Below are positions 1-7,969 of a stretch of 64,000 nt of DNA, piece after piece (position 1 is the first letter of the stretch; each line of letters opens with the position of its first letter). The notes under the pieces are model-generated. The model was not told the origin of the DNA, made no database searches, and saw nothing but the letters and a program-made list of their open reading frames with translations. Source of the DNA: Burkholderia sp. WSM2230 (GTDB lineage: Bacteria; Pseudomonadota; Gammaproteobacteria; Burkholderiales; Burkholderiaceae); assembly GCF_000472445.1 (NCBI RefSeq), contig NZ_AXAJ01000001.1:124643-188642 (forward strand), written 5' to 3'. A program made the translations under genes and the position numbers.

Positions 1-1
1 C

Positions 2-193
2 GCGACGAATCTGGCAATGAACGCGCTCGGCATCGACGCGCAGTTCTCGTATGGCCACGTGCTGCATGCATTGGCCACGAATGTCCGTTACGAGGCCGAC
101 GAGTACAACTTCATGAAGCAGCGCCGTGACAAAGGTGTGCGCGCATCGAATCACGAGCGTGAAGAGTTTTACGTTGCGAAGGAAAAGGCATGA
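2..193 (+). CDS. C-terminal end of an enoyl-CoA hydratase/isomerase (crotonase) family protein, 5' end outside window
   Basis: Only the last 63 codons are present; the reading frame is open from base 2 to the TGA at 191-193. The tail carries an acidic-aromatic stretch (YEADEYNFM) followed by GVRASNHEREEFY. This resembles the helical C-terminus of crotonases that act on CoA thioesters, where a G-x-(K/R)-A...R..F pattern is usual. The stop overlaps the ATG of the CoA transferase at 190 (ATGA), so the two are translationally coupled, and a CoA-thioester role fits the operon. The catalytic part is not in the window, so the assignment rests on tail similarity and context; another helical-tailed protein cannot be excluded. 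Confidence 0.5.
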   Translation, partial: ATNLAMNALGIDAQFSYGHVLHALATNVRYEADEYNFMKQRRDKGVRASNHEREEFYVAKEKA

Positions 194-1353
194 ACACCGC
201 GCTCAAAGGATTGAAGGTCCTCGACTTCACGCAAATGATGACGGGACCGTTCGCCACCATGATGCTCGGCGATTCGGGTGCGGACGTGATCAAGGTCGAA
301 CAGCCGGACGGCGATCCGTTCCGACGCTCGGGCGAAACCACGCTCAACGGCGACGGCGCCTTCTTTCTCGGCGTGAATCGCAACAAGCGCGGTATTGTGC
401 TTGATCTGAAGAGCGAAGAAGGGCGCTCTGCGGCACTCGCACTTGCTGCGGAAGCGGACGTGCTGGTCGAAAACTTTCGCCCCGGTCTGACGGACAAGGC
501 GGGGCTCGGATACGACGCTCTGCACAAACTGAATCCGCGTCTGATTTATTGCTCGATCTCGGGGTTCGGTCGCAACGGGCCGGACAAGAACCGGCCGGCG
601 CTGGACATGGTGATTCAGGCCGTATCCGGTGTGATGCAGGTGACCGGCACGGAGGAGTCGGGGCCGCTGAAAACAGGCTTTCCGTTCTCCGATCTGATAA
701 CCGCCTTGCTCGCGAACATCGGCATTCTGACCGCATTGCAGGCGCGGGAGCGAACCGGCGAAGGCCAGCGCGTGGACCTGTCGATGCTCGATGCGAGCAT
801 CTTTAGCCAGGTACCCCGCGACGTGTACTTCGACCTCACGGGCAAGACGCCTGGCCGGATGGGCAACCAGCATTGGGACATCGTGCCGAACAACACGTAC
901 GCGACCGCCGACGGCCGCGACATCATGATCATCACGATCAACGACAAGTTCTGGCACGTGCTCTGCGACGCGATCGGCGCGAGCGAACTGAAGACCGACC
1001 CGCGGTTCGCGACCAAGGCTGCGCGTCTTGAGAATCGCGCTGCGGTAGACGCAAAACTCGCGGAGATATTCGCCACTCGTAATCTCGCGGAATGGGAAAG
1101 CGTGCTGTCTGCTGCCGGCGCTATCTATGGTTCTGTCCGTACATGGCCGGAAGTATTCAGCGACCCGCATGTGGTCGATACGCTGCTGAAGACAGTGCAG
1201 CATCCCAAAGGCGGCGAGTTCAAGGTCATCAACAATCCGCTGCAATTCTCGGGTACGCCGACGCAGATCCGCAGCGCGCCGCCGTTGCTCGGTCAACACA
1301 ACGAAGAAGTGCTCGGACGTGGCGTGCGCGGATGGCCGTCGCTCGACGGCTAG
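190..1353 (+). CDS. CaiB/BaiF (family III) CoA transferase
   Basis: A 387-residue protein with the family III CoA-transferase fold, which moves CoA between acyl-CoA and a free acid in the cytoplasm. The N-terminus (LKGLKVLDFTQMMTGPFATM, then LGDSGADVIKVEQPDGD) is the family's nucleotide-type binding start. The catalytic aspartate is most likely D168 in FPFSDLITAL, matching the Asp that forms the mixed anhydride in formyl-CoA transferase. Length is normal for the family. The start overlaps the preceding stop by four bases, and the ferredoxin reductase follows after about 50 bases. A second, clearly different family member closes the same operon at 9251, suggesting two separate CoA-transfer steps. 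The substrate cannot be read from sequence. Confidence 0.9.
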   Translation: MNTALKGLKVLDFTQMMTGPFATMMLGDSGADVIKVEQPDGDPFRRSGETTLNGDGAFFLGVNRNKRGIVLDLKSEEGRSAALALAAEADVLVENFRPGLTDKAGLGYDALHKLNPRLIYCSISGFGRNGPDKNRPALDMVIQAVSGVMQVTGTEESGPLKTGFPFSDLITALLANIGILTALQARERTGEGQRVDLSMLDASIFSQVPRDVYFDLTGKTPGRMGNQHWDIVPNNTYATADGRDIMIITINDKFWHVLCDAIGASELKTDPRFATKAARLENRAAVDAKLAEIFATRNLAEWESVLSAAGAIYGSVRTWPEVFSDPHVVDTLLKTVQHPKGGEFKVINNPLQFSGTPTQIRSAPPLLGQHNEEVLGRGVRGWPSLDG

Positions 1354-1406
1354 CAACAGCTGGCAAGAGCAAACGCAACACTACAAGTGCGGGCAAGGAG
1401 ACAAGC

Positions 1407-2645
1407 GTGATTGAACGGACCTGCATCATCGTCGGCGCGAGCCATGCGGCGGCACAGCTTGCGCCAAGCCTTCGGCAGGAAGGCTGGGAAGGGCGCATTG
1501 TCGTGATCGGCGACGAGTCGAGTTTGCCGTATCACCGGCCGCCGCTCTCGAAGGCGTATCTGCTGGGCGACAAACAGCCGGACGAACTGCTGATTCGCGC
1601 CGCCGACGTGTACGCACGCTTCAATATCGAGTTCCGTCTCGGCGAACGGGTCAATTCGATCAATCGTGGCGAGAGAACGATCACGCTGCGAAGCGGCGAC
1701 AAGATTGCATACGACAAGCTCGCGTTATGCACGGGCACTCGCGTGCGAACCGTGACGCTACCGGGTTCGACGTTGCCGGGCGTTCACTACCTGCGCAACA
1801 TCGACGATATCGACCGCATCCGGGCGGATGTGCGCGCTGGCGGTCGCGCGGTAATCGTCGGCGGCGGCTATATCGGGCTCGAAACGGCGGCCGTGTTGAC
1901 GAAGCTCGGCATGCATACGACTGTCCTCGAAATGGCGCCGCGCGTACTGGCTCGCGTCACGGCGCCGCAGGTGTCCGGCTTTTTCGAACGGGTGCATCGC
2001 GAAGAAGGCGTGGACATTCAGACCGGCATCGCAGTGCGCGGTTTCGAGGGTACTTCGCGCGTCGGGAAGGTCACCTGTGCGGACGGTACTCGCTTCGATG
2101 CGGACCTCGTGATCATCGGTGTCGGTGTGATGCCGAACGTCGAACTCGCCGCGCAGGCAGATCTCGCCACGGACAACGGCATTCTCGTCGATGCATGCGC
2201 GCGGACCGCGGACCCCGACATTGTCGCGGCCGGCGACTGCACGATGCATCCGTCGCCGTACTACGGCTATATCCGGCTCGAATCCGTGCCCAACGCTACG
2301 GAACAGGCAAAGAGCGCGGCGGCCGCGGTGTGCGGCAAAGAGAAGCCGTATTCCGCGTTGCCATGGTTCTGGTCGGATCAATACGACATCAAATTGCAGA
2401 TCGCCGGCCTTAATCAAGGCTATGACCAGGTGGTGACACGCGGCGATCTGGACAGCGGCCGCAGCTTTTGTGCGTTCTATCTGAAGAGCGGCCAGCTCAT
2501 CGCGGCGGATTGCGTGAACCGTCCGCAGGAATTCATGTTCAGCAAGAAGCTGATTGCCGAACGGATCGAAGTCAGCGCAGCGCAACTGGCCGATGAGGCG
2601 TTGCCGCTCAAGTCGCTGATTGAAGTTGTGAAGCTTGCGAATTAG
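1407..2645 (+). CDS. FAD-dependent ferredoxin reductase (P450 redox partner type)
   Basis: A 412-residue pyridine-nucleotide-disulfide-type oxidoreductase related to putidaredoxin and rhodocoxin reductases, passing electrons from NAD(P)H through FAD to a ferredoxin. It shows an FAD-binding start (CIIVGASHAAAQLAPSLR), the RPPLSKAY motif typical of this subfamily, a second dinucleotide site (AVIVGGGYIGLETAAVL), the GD box (IVAAGDCTMHPS) and the C-terminal WFWSDQYDIKLQIAG segment. I chose the GTG at 1407 because AAGGAG lies six bases upstream; the open frame extends further back but overlaps the CoA transferase. The [2Fe-2S] ferredoxin directly downstream is its probable partner. A second reductase of the same family lies at 7966. 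Confidence 0.9.
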   Translation: MIERTCIIVGASHAAAQLAPSLRQEGWEGRIVVIGDESSLPYHRPPLSKAYLLGDKQPDELLIRAADVYARFNIEFRLGERVNSINRGERTITLRSGDKIAYDKLALCTGTRVRTVTLPGSTLPGVHYLRNIDDIDRIRADVRAGGRAVIVGGGYIGLETAAVLTKLGMHTTVLEMAPRVLARVTAPQVSGFFERVHREEGVDIQTGIAVRGFEGTSRVGKVTCADGTRFDADLVIIGVGVMPNVELAAQADLATDNGILVDACARTADPDIVAAGDCTMHPSPYYGYIRLESVPNATEQAKSAAAAVCGKEKPYSALPWFWSDQYDIKLQIAGLNQGYDQVVTRGDLDSGRSFCAFYLKSGQLIAADCVNRPQEFMFSKKLIAERIEVSAAQLADEALPLKSLIEVVKLAN

Positions 2646-2673
2646 TTGACTCTAGCTTTGAGAGAGGTGTGAG

Positions 2674-2985
2674 ATGCCAGTCATTAAATATGTGCAGTCG
2701 AATGGCCAGATTATTGAAGCCGACGTGCCGCTCGGCAGCTCCGTGATGCAGGGCGCGGTCGATCACATGGTCGAAGGCCTCGCTGCCGAATGCGGCGGAG
2801 CTTGCAGTTGCGCCACCTGCGAGGTTCATGTGGATCAGGCATGGATGGAGGTTGTCGGCGAAGCGTGCGACATAGAGAAGGACATGCTGGCTGCGTCGAG
2901 CGCATTGTGCAGCAACAGCCGTCTGAGTTGCCAGATCGAGATCACGCCCGAACTGGACGGACTCGTCGTCGCTATTCCGGCTTGA
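2674..2985 (+). CDS. [2Fe-2S] ferredoxin, putidaredoxin type
   Basis: A 103-residue vertebrate/putidaredoxin-type ferredoxin. The cluster ligands are C40, C46, C49 and C86, in the pattern C-x5-C-x2-C...C; one further cysteine, C44, sits inside the loop. It would carry single electrons from the reductase encoded just upstream to an oxygenase, most likely the P450 at 6465. AGAGAGGTG precedes the ATG at a normal distance. The acidic helix after the cluster (VVGEACDIEKDML) corresponds to the partner-docking helix of this family. A different iron-sulfur ferredoxin at 7718 sits next to the P450, so which one is the native donor is open. Confidence 0.93.
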   Translation: MPVIKYVQSNGQIIEADVPLGSSVMQGAVDHMVEGLAAECGGACSCATCEVHVDQAWMEVVGEACDIEKDMLAASSALCSNSRLSCQIEITPELDGLVVAIPA

Positions 2986-2996
2986 GCGGACGCCCC

Positions 2997-3881
2997 ATGA
3001 CGCTGACGGTCAGCGGTCTGCTCGAATTGTTGCAACTCAGGCGCGAGTCCAGTACTTGCTTCACCGGATGGTCGCCGCTCGATGGCGCGCGCCGGATCTA
3101 TGGCGGCCAGATGCTGGCCCAGTCGATCATGGCGATGGGGCGAACCGTGCGCGAACCGCATCGATTGCATTCGATGCACGGTTATTTCCTGCAACCGGGC
3201 GATGTGACGAAACCGATCACGTTCGACGTGCGACTCGTCCGCGAGGGCCGAAACTTCAGCACACGGCTATTGCTGGCCTTGCAGGACGATCAGCCGATCT
3301 TCAGTGGTGCGGCATCGTTTCAGGCGCCCGAGGGCGAGTATCAGCGGTTCGATGCGATGCCGGAGGTCGCGCCGCCCGAGCGGATGCAATCCGAAGACGC
3401 GTTCTATGCGGAGCAGCTTCATCTGCTCGAAAACTGCCGTTCGCATGTGCCGTTGATCATGCGGCTTTTCGAGCGACGCAGTGAACGCTGGCGCGCGTGG
3501 CTCGACCCGGGACCATTGCCGCCCGTCAACGGCATCTGGTGCCGGCTCAGAGAGCCGTGCGGCGATGACCCGCTGCTATGTCAGGCCTTGCTTGCGTACG
3601 TTTGCGATCTCGATCTGATGAACACCGCCATGCGGCCGCGCGGCCGCGGCTCGCTGGACAGAAACATGCAGGCGGCAAGCCTCGATCATGCGATGTGGTT
3701 TCATGCGCCGATCCGGCCGGATCGCTGGTTCTACTACGACCTCGAAGGTCCATGCGCTACCAGCAATCGCGGCCTGGGACGCGGGGCGCTCTATCAGGAC
3801 GGCTATCTGGTCAGCACGGCCATGCAGGAAGGGCTGTTGCGCGAGCGTCACGAGCGGGCGGCCGAATCATCAAAGGAATGA
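2997..3881 (+). CDS. acyl-CoA thioesterase, TesB-like double hot-dog
   Basis: A 294-residue protein with the two hot-dog repeats of acyl-CoA thioesterase II. It hydrolyses acyl-CoA to free acid and CoA in the cytoplasm. Visible landmarks are the N-terminal FTGWSPLDGARRIYGGQMLAQ segment, HSMHGYFLQPGD (first repeat) and the second-repeat SLDHAMWFHAPIRPDRWFYY segment, all typical of TesB. The open frame extends upstream into the ferredoxin gene; the ATG at 2997 is chosen because it follows the ferredoxin stop by 11 bases and starts the conserved region. It overlaps the next gene by ATGA. A thioesterase here may release product or relieve CoA trapping. Confidence 0.87.
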   Translation: MTLTVSGLLELLQLRRESSTCFTGWSPLDGARRIYGGQMLAQSIMAMGRTVREPHRLHSMHGYFLQPGDVTKPITFDVRLVREGRNFSTRLLLALQDDQPIFSGAASFQAPEGEYQRFDAMPEVAPPERMQSEDAFYAEQLHLLENCRSHVPLIMRLFERRSERWRAWLDPGPLPPVNGIWCRLREPCGDDPLLCQALLAYVCDLDLMNTAMRPRGRGSLDRNMQAASLDHAMWFHAPIRPDRWFYYDLEGPCATSNRGLGRGALYQDGYLVSTAMQEGLLRERHERAAESSKE

Positions 3882-5542
3882 GGCGTATGGGCCAATGGGA
3901 CGATAAATTCGAGCGTGCCGAACGCAAGTGGGCGAGTTGGAAAATGCAGGAATACTCGCAGGCTGACCGCGTGATCGGCAAGATCATCGAGGACAAGGCG
4001 CGCCGGCAACCGTATCGCGAGGTGCTCCAGTTTCGCGATCGGGTGATCACGTACGAACAGCTACACCTGCTGGTAAATCGTGTAGCGAATGGCTTTATCG
4101 CGCTCGACATCCGTCCTGAAGACAAGGTCGCGCTAATGCTATCGAACCGCGCGGAGTTTCTGCTCGCGTGGTTTGCGCTGAACAGGATCGGCGCGGTTTG
4201 CGTGCCGATTAATGTTGCACTCAAAGGTGCGGGCCTCGCGTATCAGATCGATCAGGCCGATTGCATTGCGCTCGTTGCCGAGGACACCTTTTTCGCGGCG
4301 CTCGCCGCGGTTGCGGACCAGTTGCCGAAGCTGCGTCATTCGATTGTCGTCGCAGATAGTCACGCGGTGCGGCTCGATGCATGGCCGGGCGCGGAGAACA
4401 TGCGTTTCGACGATCTGCTTACCCGCTCAGAAACCACGCCGGACATCGTCGTCGACTTCAGAAGCCTCGCCACGATTTCGTACACGTCTGGAACAACGGG
4501 CCTGTCCAAAGGCGTGATGATGAGCCATCACTACTGGTACGAAATATGGTCCGAGGCGGTGCGCTACGCCCGTTATACGGAAGACGACGTGCTGTACACC
4601 GGCTTGCCGTTTTTTCACACGAGCGCACATGGCACGACGGGCCCTGCGATTCTGACCGGCGCGAAAGCGGTGCTGGTGGAGCGCTTTTCGGCGAGCCGCA
4701 TGCTTGACGATTGCCGGCGTTGGGAATGCACGTCGGCGAAATATATCGGCGGAATGATCTCGATTCTGATGAAACAGCAGGCCTCCATTGAAGATGCGGA
4801 CAATCCGCTACGGCTGATGGTTGGTGCCGCCGCGCCAAAGCACCTGTGGCATTCATTCGAGAAGCGGTTCAATACGCGGCTGCTCGAACTGTACGGCATG
4901 ACCGAATGCAGCAGTTGCATGGTCAATCCGTTCGACGCACGCAAGCCAGGTTCGTGCGGTAAGGCAATTACCGGCTATGACGTGCAACTCGTCGACGATC
5001 ACGACAATGCGGTGAGTCGTGGAGAAGTGGGCGAGCTCGTCGTGCGTCCACAGCGCCCGCATCTGGGCACCACGGGGTACTACAGGAATCCGGATGCAAC
5101 GCTGGAGCTGTTTCGCAACTTATGGATCCATACTGGCGATCTGGCGACGCAAGATGACGAAGGCTATTTCTTCTTCGTCGATCGCAAGAAGCAGGCGCTC
5201 AGGCGACGCGGCGAGAACATTTCGTCGTTCGAGGTGGAGGCCGTGATCAGTGCGCATCCCGCGGTCGTTGAATCGTGCGTGGTGGGCGTGCCCTCCGAAC
5301 TGGGCGAAGACGATGTGAAGGCCGTGATCGTGCTCAAGCCAGGACATGCCGTAACGGAAGCCGAGCTTATCGACTGGTGCGAGACGCGACTCGCTTACTT
5401 TGCGATACCGCGCTACATCGCCTTCCGTGCGACGTTGCCAAAAACGCCGAGCGAACGCGTCGAAAAATACCGGCTTCGCAACGAAGGTGTAACAGCGGAT
5501 TGCTGGGATCGCGAGCAATGCGGACGCGTGCTCAAGCGTTGA
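3878..5542 (+). CDS. AMP-dependent acyl-CoA ligase (CaiC/FadD-like)
   Basis: A 554-residue adenylate-forming ligase that activates a carboxylic acid with ATP and CoA. The P-loop-like motif YTSGTTGLSKG spans residues 202-212. The LYGMTECSSC motif, the GDLATQDDEGYFFFVDRKKQ motif and the hinge follow in order. At the C-terminus the usual PxTxxGKIxK motif reads TPSERVEKYRLR, so the residue normally occupied by the catalytic A10 lysine is an arginine. The ATG at 3878 overlaps the thioesterase stop (ATGA); an in-frame ATG at 3887 is an equally possible start with GAGG before it. It probably makes the CoA ester that the operon's transferases, hydratase and P450 act on. Confidence 0.9.
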   Translation: MRRMGQWDDKFERAERKWASWKMQEYSQADRVIGKIIEDKARRQPYREVLQFRDRVITYEQLHLLVNRVANGFIALDIRPEDKVALMLSNRAEFLLAWFALNRIGAVCVPINVALKGAGLAYQIDQADCIALVAEDTFFAALAAVADQLPKLRHSIVVADSHAVRLDAWPGAENMRFDDLLTRSETTPDIVVDFRSLATISYTSGTTGLSKGVMMSHHYWYEIWSEAVRYARYTEDDVLYTGLPFFHTSAHGTTGPAILTGAKAVLVERFSASRMLDDCRRWECTSAKYIGGMISILMKQQASIEDADNPLRLMVGAAAPKHLWHSFEKRFNTRLLELYGMTECSSCMVNPFDARKPGSCGKAITGYDVQLVDDHDNAVSRGEVGELVVRPQRPHLGTTGYYRNPDATLELFRNLWIHTGDLATQDDEGYFFFVDRKKQALRRRGENISSFEVEAVISAHPAVVESCVVGVPSELGEDDVKAVIVLKPGHAVTEAELIDWCETRLAYFAIPRYIAFRATLPKTPSERVEKYRLRNEGVTADCWDREQCGRVLKR

Positions 5543-5718
5543 TCCGTCGTCTTTTCCGTATCTGCTTCAACGATAAGAAATCGGTCTCACGATCTCGCAA
5601 AACAGTATTGGACCTGACTGTGCTTTGAGTCGAATCTTGAGTCTGAGGCTTTGCAGAACAATGCGCAGAGTACAGACACAGAATCGTTCCAAAACTATAT
5701 CGTGAGATGAGGTGACGC

Positions 5719-6414
5719 ATGACGAGCAAGGTTGCAGTTGTCACGGGTTCAAACGGGCTGACCGGGCAGGCGATTTGCAAGGACCTGACGGCGCGGGGCT
5801 ATACCGTTGTGGGTATGGACATTGCCGATTCGGGCAAAGGCGATTACGCGTATCGCAAATGCGACGTGACCGATTACGAGCAGATCACGGCTTCGATCGA
5901 GGCAATTGACGCAGAGTACGGCACGATTCGCGTGCTGGTGAATAACGCGGGTGTGTGGCACGGTAAGACGTTCTTCGACATCGCTCCTTCCGATTACGAC
6001 TTCACTTACGGCGTCAATACGCGCGCGCCGTTTTTCCTGAGCCAGGAAGTAGCGAAACGCCTCATCAAGGCGGGCGGCGGCGGTGTCATCGTCAATCTGG
6101 CATCCATTGTCGCGACGCTTGGCAGCGGCGTGACCGACTATGGCGGCTCGAAAGCCGCGGTGGTCAATCTTACGAAGAGTCTCGCGAAGCCGCTGGGCCC
6201 GCACGGTATTCGTGTTGCAGCAGTATCGCCGGGCACGATCAACACTGCGATGGGCGAGAAGGTGCCGAAGGAAGTGCGCGACAAACTCATCGCCAGCTCG
6301 GGCCTGCAGCGCGCGGCTGAGCCGGAAGAGATCGCGTCGGCGGTAGGCTTTCTCGTCAGCGACGATGCCCGTTATGTGACGGGCGCCACGCTCGACGTCA
6401 ACGGCGGACTGTGA
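5719..6414 (+). CDS. short-chain dehydrogenase/reductase
   Basis: A 231-residue classical SDR that oxidises or reduces an alcohol/ketone with NAD(P). The cofactor loop reads VVTGSNGLTGQA (TGxxGxxG spacing, slightly atypical), the NNAG motif is present, and the catalytic Ser-Tyr-Lys set is seen in ASIVAT and DYGGSKAA. The end VTGATLDVNGG is the standard C-terminal signature. GAGGTG stands six bases before the ATG. About 175 bases separate it from the ligase, enough for an internal promoter, and the P450 follows after 50 bases. A likely role is oxidation of the alcohol made by the P450, inferred from position. Confidence 0.9.
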   Translation: MTSKVAVVTGSNGLTGQAICKDLTARGYTVVGMDIADSGKGDYAYRKCDVTDYEQITASIEAIDAEYGTIRVLVNNAGVWHGKTFFDIAPSDYDFTYGVNTRAPFFLSQEVAKRLIKAGGGGVIVNLASIVATLGSGVTDYGGSKAAVVNLTKSLAKPLGPHGIRVAAVSPGTINTAMGEKVPKEVRDKLIASSGLQRAAEPEEIASAVGFLVSDDARYVTGATLDVNGGL

Positions 6415-6464
6415 TTTTCCTCTGGAAAAAACGTTCTCACTGATCAATGTGACCGGAGGAAACC

Positions 6465-7676
6465 ATGTCTGGATGTCCTTTTAGCAAGCCGGCATTTCCG
6501 ATGCCGCGACAATGTCCGTTTCTTCCGCCGCAGGAGTACCGGGACTTTCAGCAGCAGCCGGGCCCGACCAGGGTGCAGATGTGGGACGGCACAGATGCGT
6601 GGCTCTTCACGCGCTACGATGACGTGCGGGCCGTGCTGGGCGACAACCGCTTCAGCGGGGACCCGCATGTGACCGGTTTTCCGAGCCTGTCTCCCGCGCG
6701 CAATGCGGTGCTCGATCTGGAGCCGGCCTTCATCCGCATGGACCCGCCCGAGCATGGCCGCTTCCGGCGCATGCTCACAAAGGAGTTCATGATCAAGCGC
6801 GTGAGCGCGCTGCGCCCGCGTATCGAATCGATCTTCAACCGGCTACTCGACGAGCTTCTCGCGAAAGGGCCCCCCGCGAATCTGGTGGAGGATCTGTTCC
6901 TGCCGTTGACGTCGGAAGTCATCGCGGGACTGCTGGACGTACCGAGCAAGGATCACGGGTTCTTCCAGGAGCAAAGCCGCCTGAAAGTGCTGCTCGATGT
7001 CGACCCGGCCATTCCGAAGGAGGCGTCGGACCGTATTCTCACTTATCTCGACAAGCTCATTACCGAGCGCGCGAAAGATGCCGACAGCCGCGAAGATCTG
7101 TTGAGCCGGTTGATCGTCGAACAGGTGCGGCCGGGACATTTGACGCATCGCGAACTCGTGATCATGGCTGAACTGTTGTTGATGGCGGGCCACGAAACGA
7201 CGGCAAACCAGATGGCATTGGGCGTGTATAGCTTTTTGACGAACCCCGATCAGCTGGAGCTGCTGCGCAACGATCCCTCGTTGTTGCGCGGCGCCGTCGA
7301 AGAAATGCTGCGATTTCATACGATCGTCCACTACAACGCGTTTCGCGTTGCGCTGGAGGATGTCGAAGTCGCGGGCCAACTGATCCGCAAGGGCGAAGGC
7401 GTGATCGCGCTCATTTCAGGCGCCAATCACGATGCGAGCGCGTTCGAGAATCCGGAGAAATTCGACATCACGCGCAAGGCCGATCATCACGTGGCGTTCA
7501 GTTACGGCATTCACCAGTGCCTCGGACAACCGCTTGCGCGCGTCGAACTGCAAGTGGTGTTCGCCACGTTGTTCCAGCGGATTCCTACGCTGCGGTTTGC
7601 CGTTCCGCGGGAACAGATCAAAGGCAAGGGCGATCACTTCGTGCAGGGGCTCGAATCTCTCCCCGTGACCTGGTGA
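6465..7676 (+). CDS. cytochrome P450 monooxygenase (bacterial class I)
   Basis: A 403-residue soluble P450. The oxygen-binding I-helix motif is AGHETT, the ExxR is in AVEEMLRF, and the heme-ligand loop is FSYGIHQCLGQPLAR with Cys352 as thiolate ligand. It lacks a membrane anchor, so it depends on a ferredoxin and reductase, and both types are encoded around it. The N-terminus MSGCPFSKPAFPMPRQCPF has an unusual pair of Cys-Pro-Phe motifs. GGAGG lies five to seven bases upstream. It is strikingly similar to the second P450 at 23904 (shared MDPPEHG, RRMLTKEFM and GAVEEMLRFH blocks). Overall it resembles soluble actinobacterial-type P450s such as CYP105 or CYP107; the substrate is unknown. Confidence 0.94.
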   Translation: MSGCPFSKPAFPMPRQCPFLPPQEYRDFQQQPGPTRVQMWDGTDAWLFTRYDDVRAVLGDNRFSGDPHVTGFPSLSPARNAVLDLEPAFIRMDPPEHGRFRRMLTKEFMIKRVSALRPRIESIFNRLLDELLAKGPPANLVEDLFLPLTSEVIAGLLDVPSKDHGFFQEQSRLKVLLDVDPAIPKEASDRILTYLDKLITERAKDADSREDLLSRLIVEQVRPGHLTHRELVIMAELLLMAGHETTANQMALGVYSFLTNPDQLELLRNDPSLLRGAVEEMLRFHTIVHYNAFRVALEDVEVAGQLIRKGEGVIALISGANHDASAFENPEKFDITRKADHHVAFSYGIHQCLGQPLARVELQVVFATLFQRIPTLRFAVPREQIKGKGDHFVQGLESLPVTW

Positions 7677-7717
7677 ATATCAATTGATCCGGTGTGTCCG
7701 GACGAAAGGAGTGAGAC

Positions 7718-7969
7718 ATGTCGAACAGCGGCTTCAAATTGCGGGTGTCGGTGGATCAGGACGTGTGCGTCGGCGCGGGATTGTGTGTGCTGTCCTCGAG
7801 CGAGGTATTCGACCAGCGCGACGAAGATGGTGTCGTCAAATTGCTGCAGACGTTCCCGGACGAGGCGCTCTACGAAAAAGTACTCGGCGCGTCGCGCAAA
7901 TGTCCGTCGAAAGCAATCAAGGTCGAGAAGATTGCGGACGACGGTACTTCGCCGGAGACGGGCCTGTGA
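7718..7969 (+). CDS. single-cluster [3Fe-4S]-type ferredoxin, P450-associated
   Basis: An 83-residue small ferredoxin of the kind found beside soluble P450s. The ligand pattern is C17-VGAGL-C23 with C62 in KCPSKA. The position that would be the second cysteine of a [4Fe-4S] site is alanine (A20), which in this family predicts a [3Fe-4S] cluster. It lies immediately downstream of the P450 and its TGA overlaps the GTG start of the next reductase, so it is the most direct electron-donor candidate. The palindrome ATCAATTGAT at 7679-7688 sits in the short gap after the P450; its meaning is unclear. The N-terminus is MSNSGFKLRVSVDQDVCVGAG, standard for the family. Confidence 0.92.
   Translation: MSNSGFKLRVSVDQDVCVGAGLCVLSSSEVFDQRDEDGVVKLLQTFPDEALYEKVLGASRKCPSKAIKVEKIADDGTSPETGL

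Noticed and set aside
169-1356. 395-residue minus-strand open frame opposite the CoA transferase
   Set aside because: It is rich in Arg/His and has no family-like motif; it is an antisense shadow of a gene with clear CaiB motifs.
7679-7688. ATCAATTGAT palindrome as an FNR-type box
   Set aside because: It lacks the TTGAT-N4-ATCAA arrangement and lies between two genes of one operon; too short to interpret.
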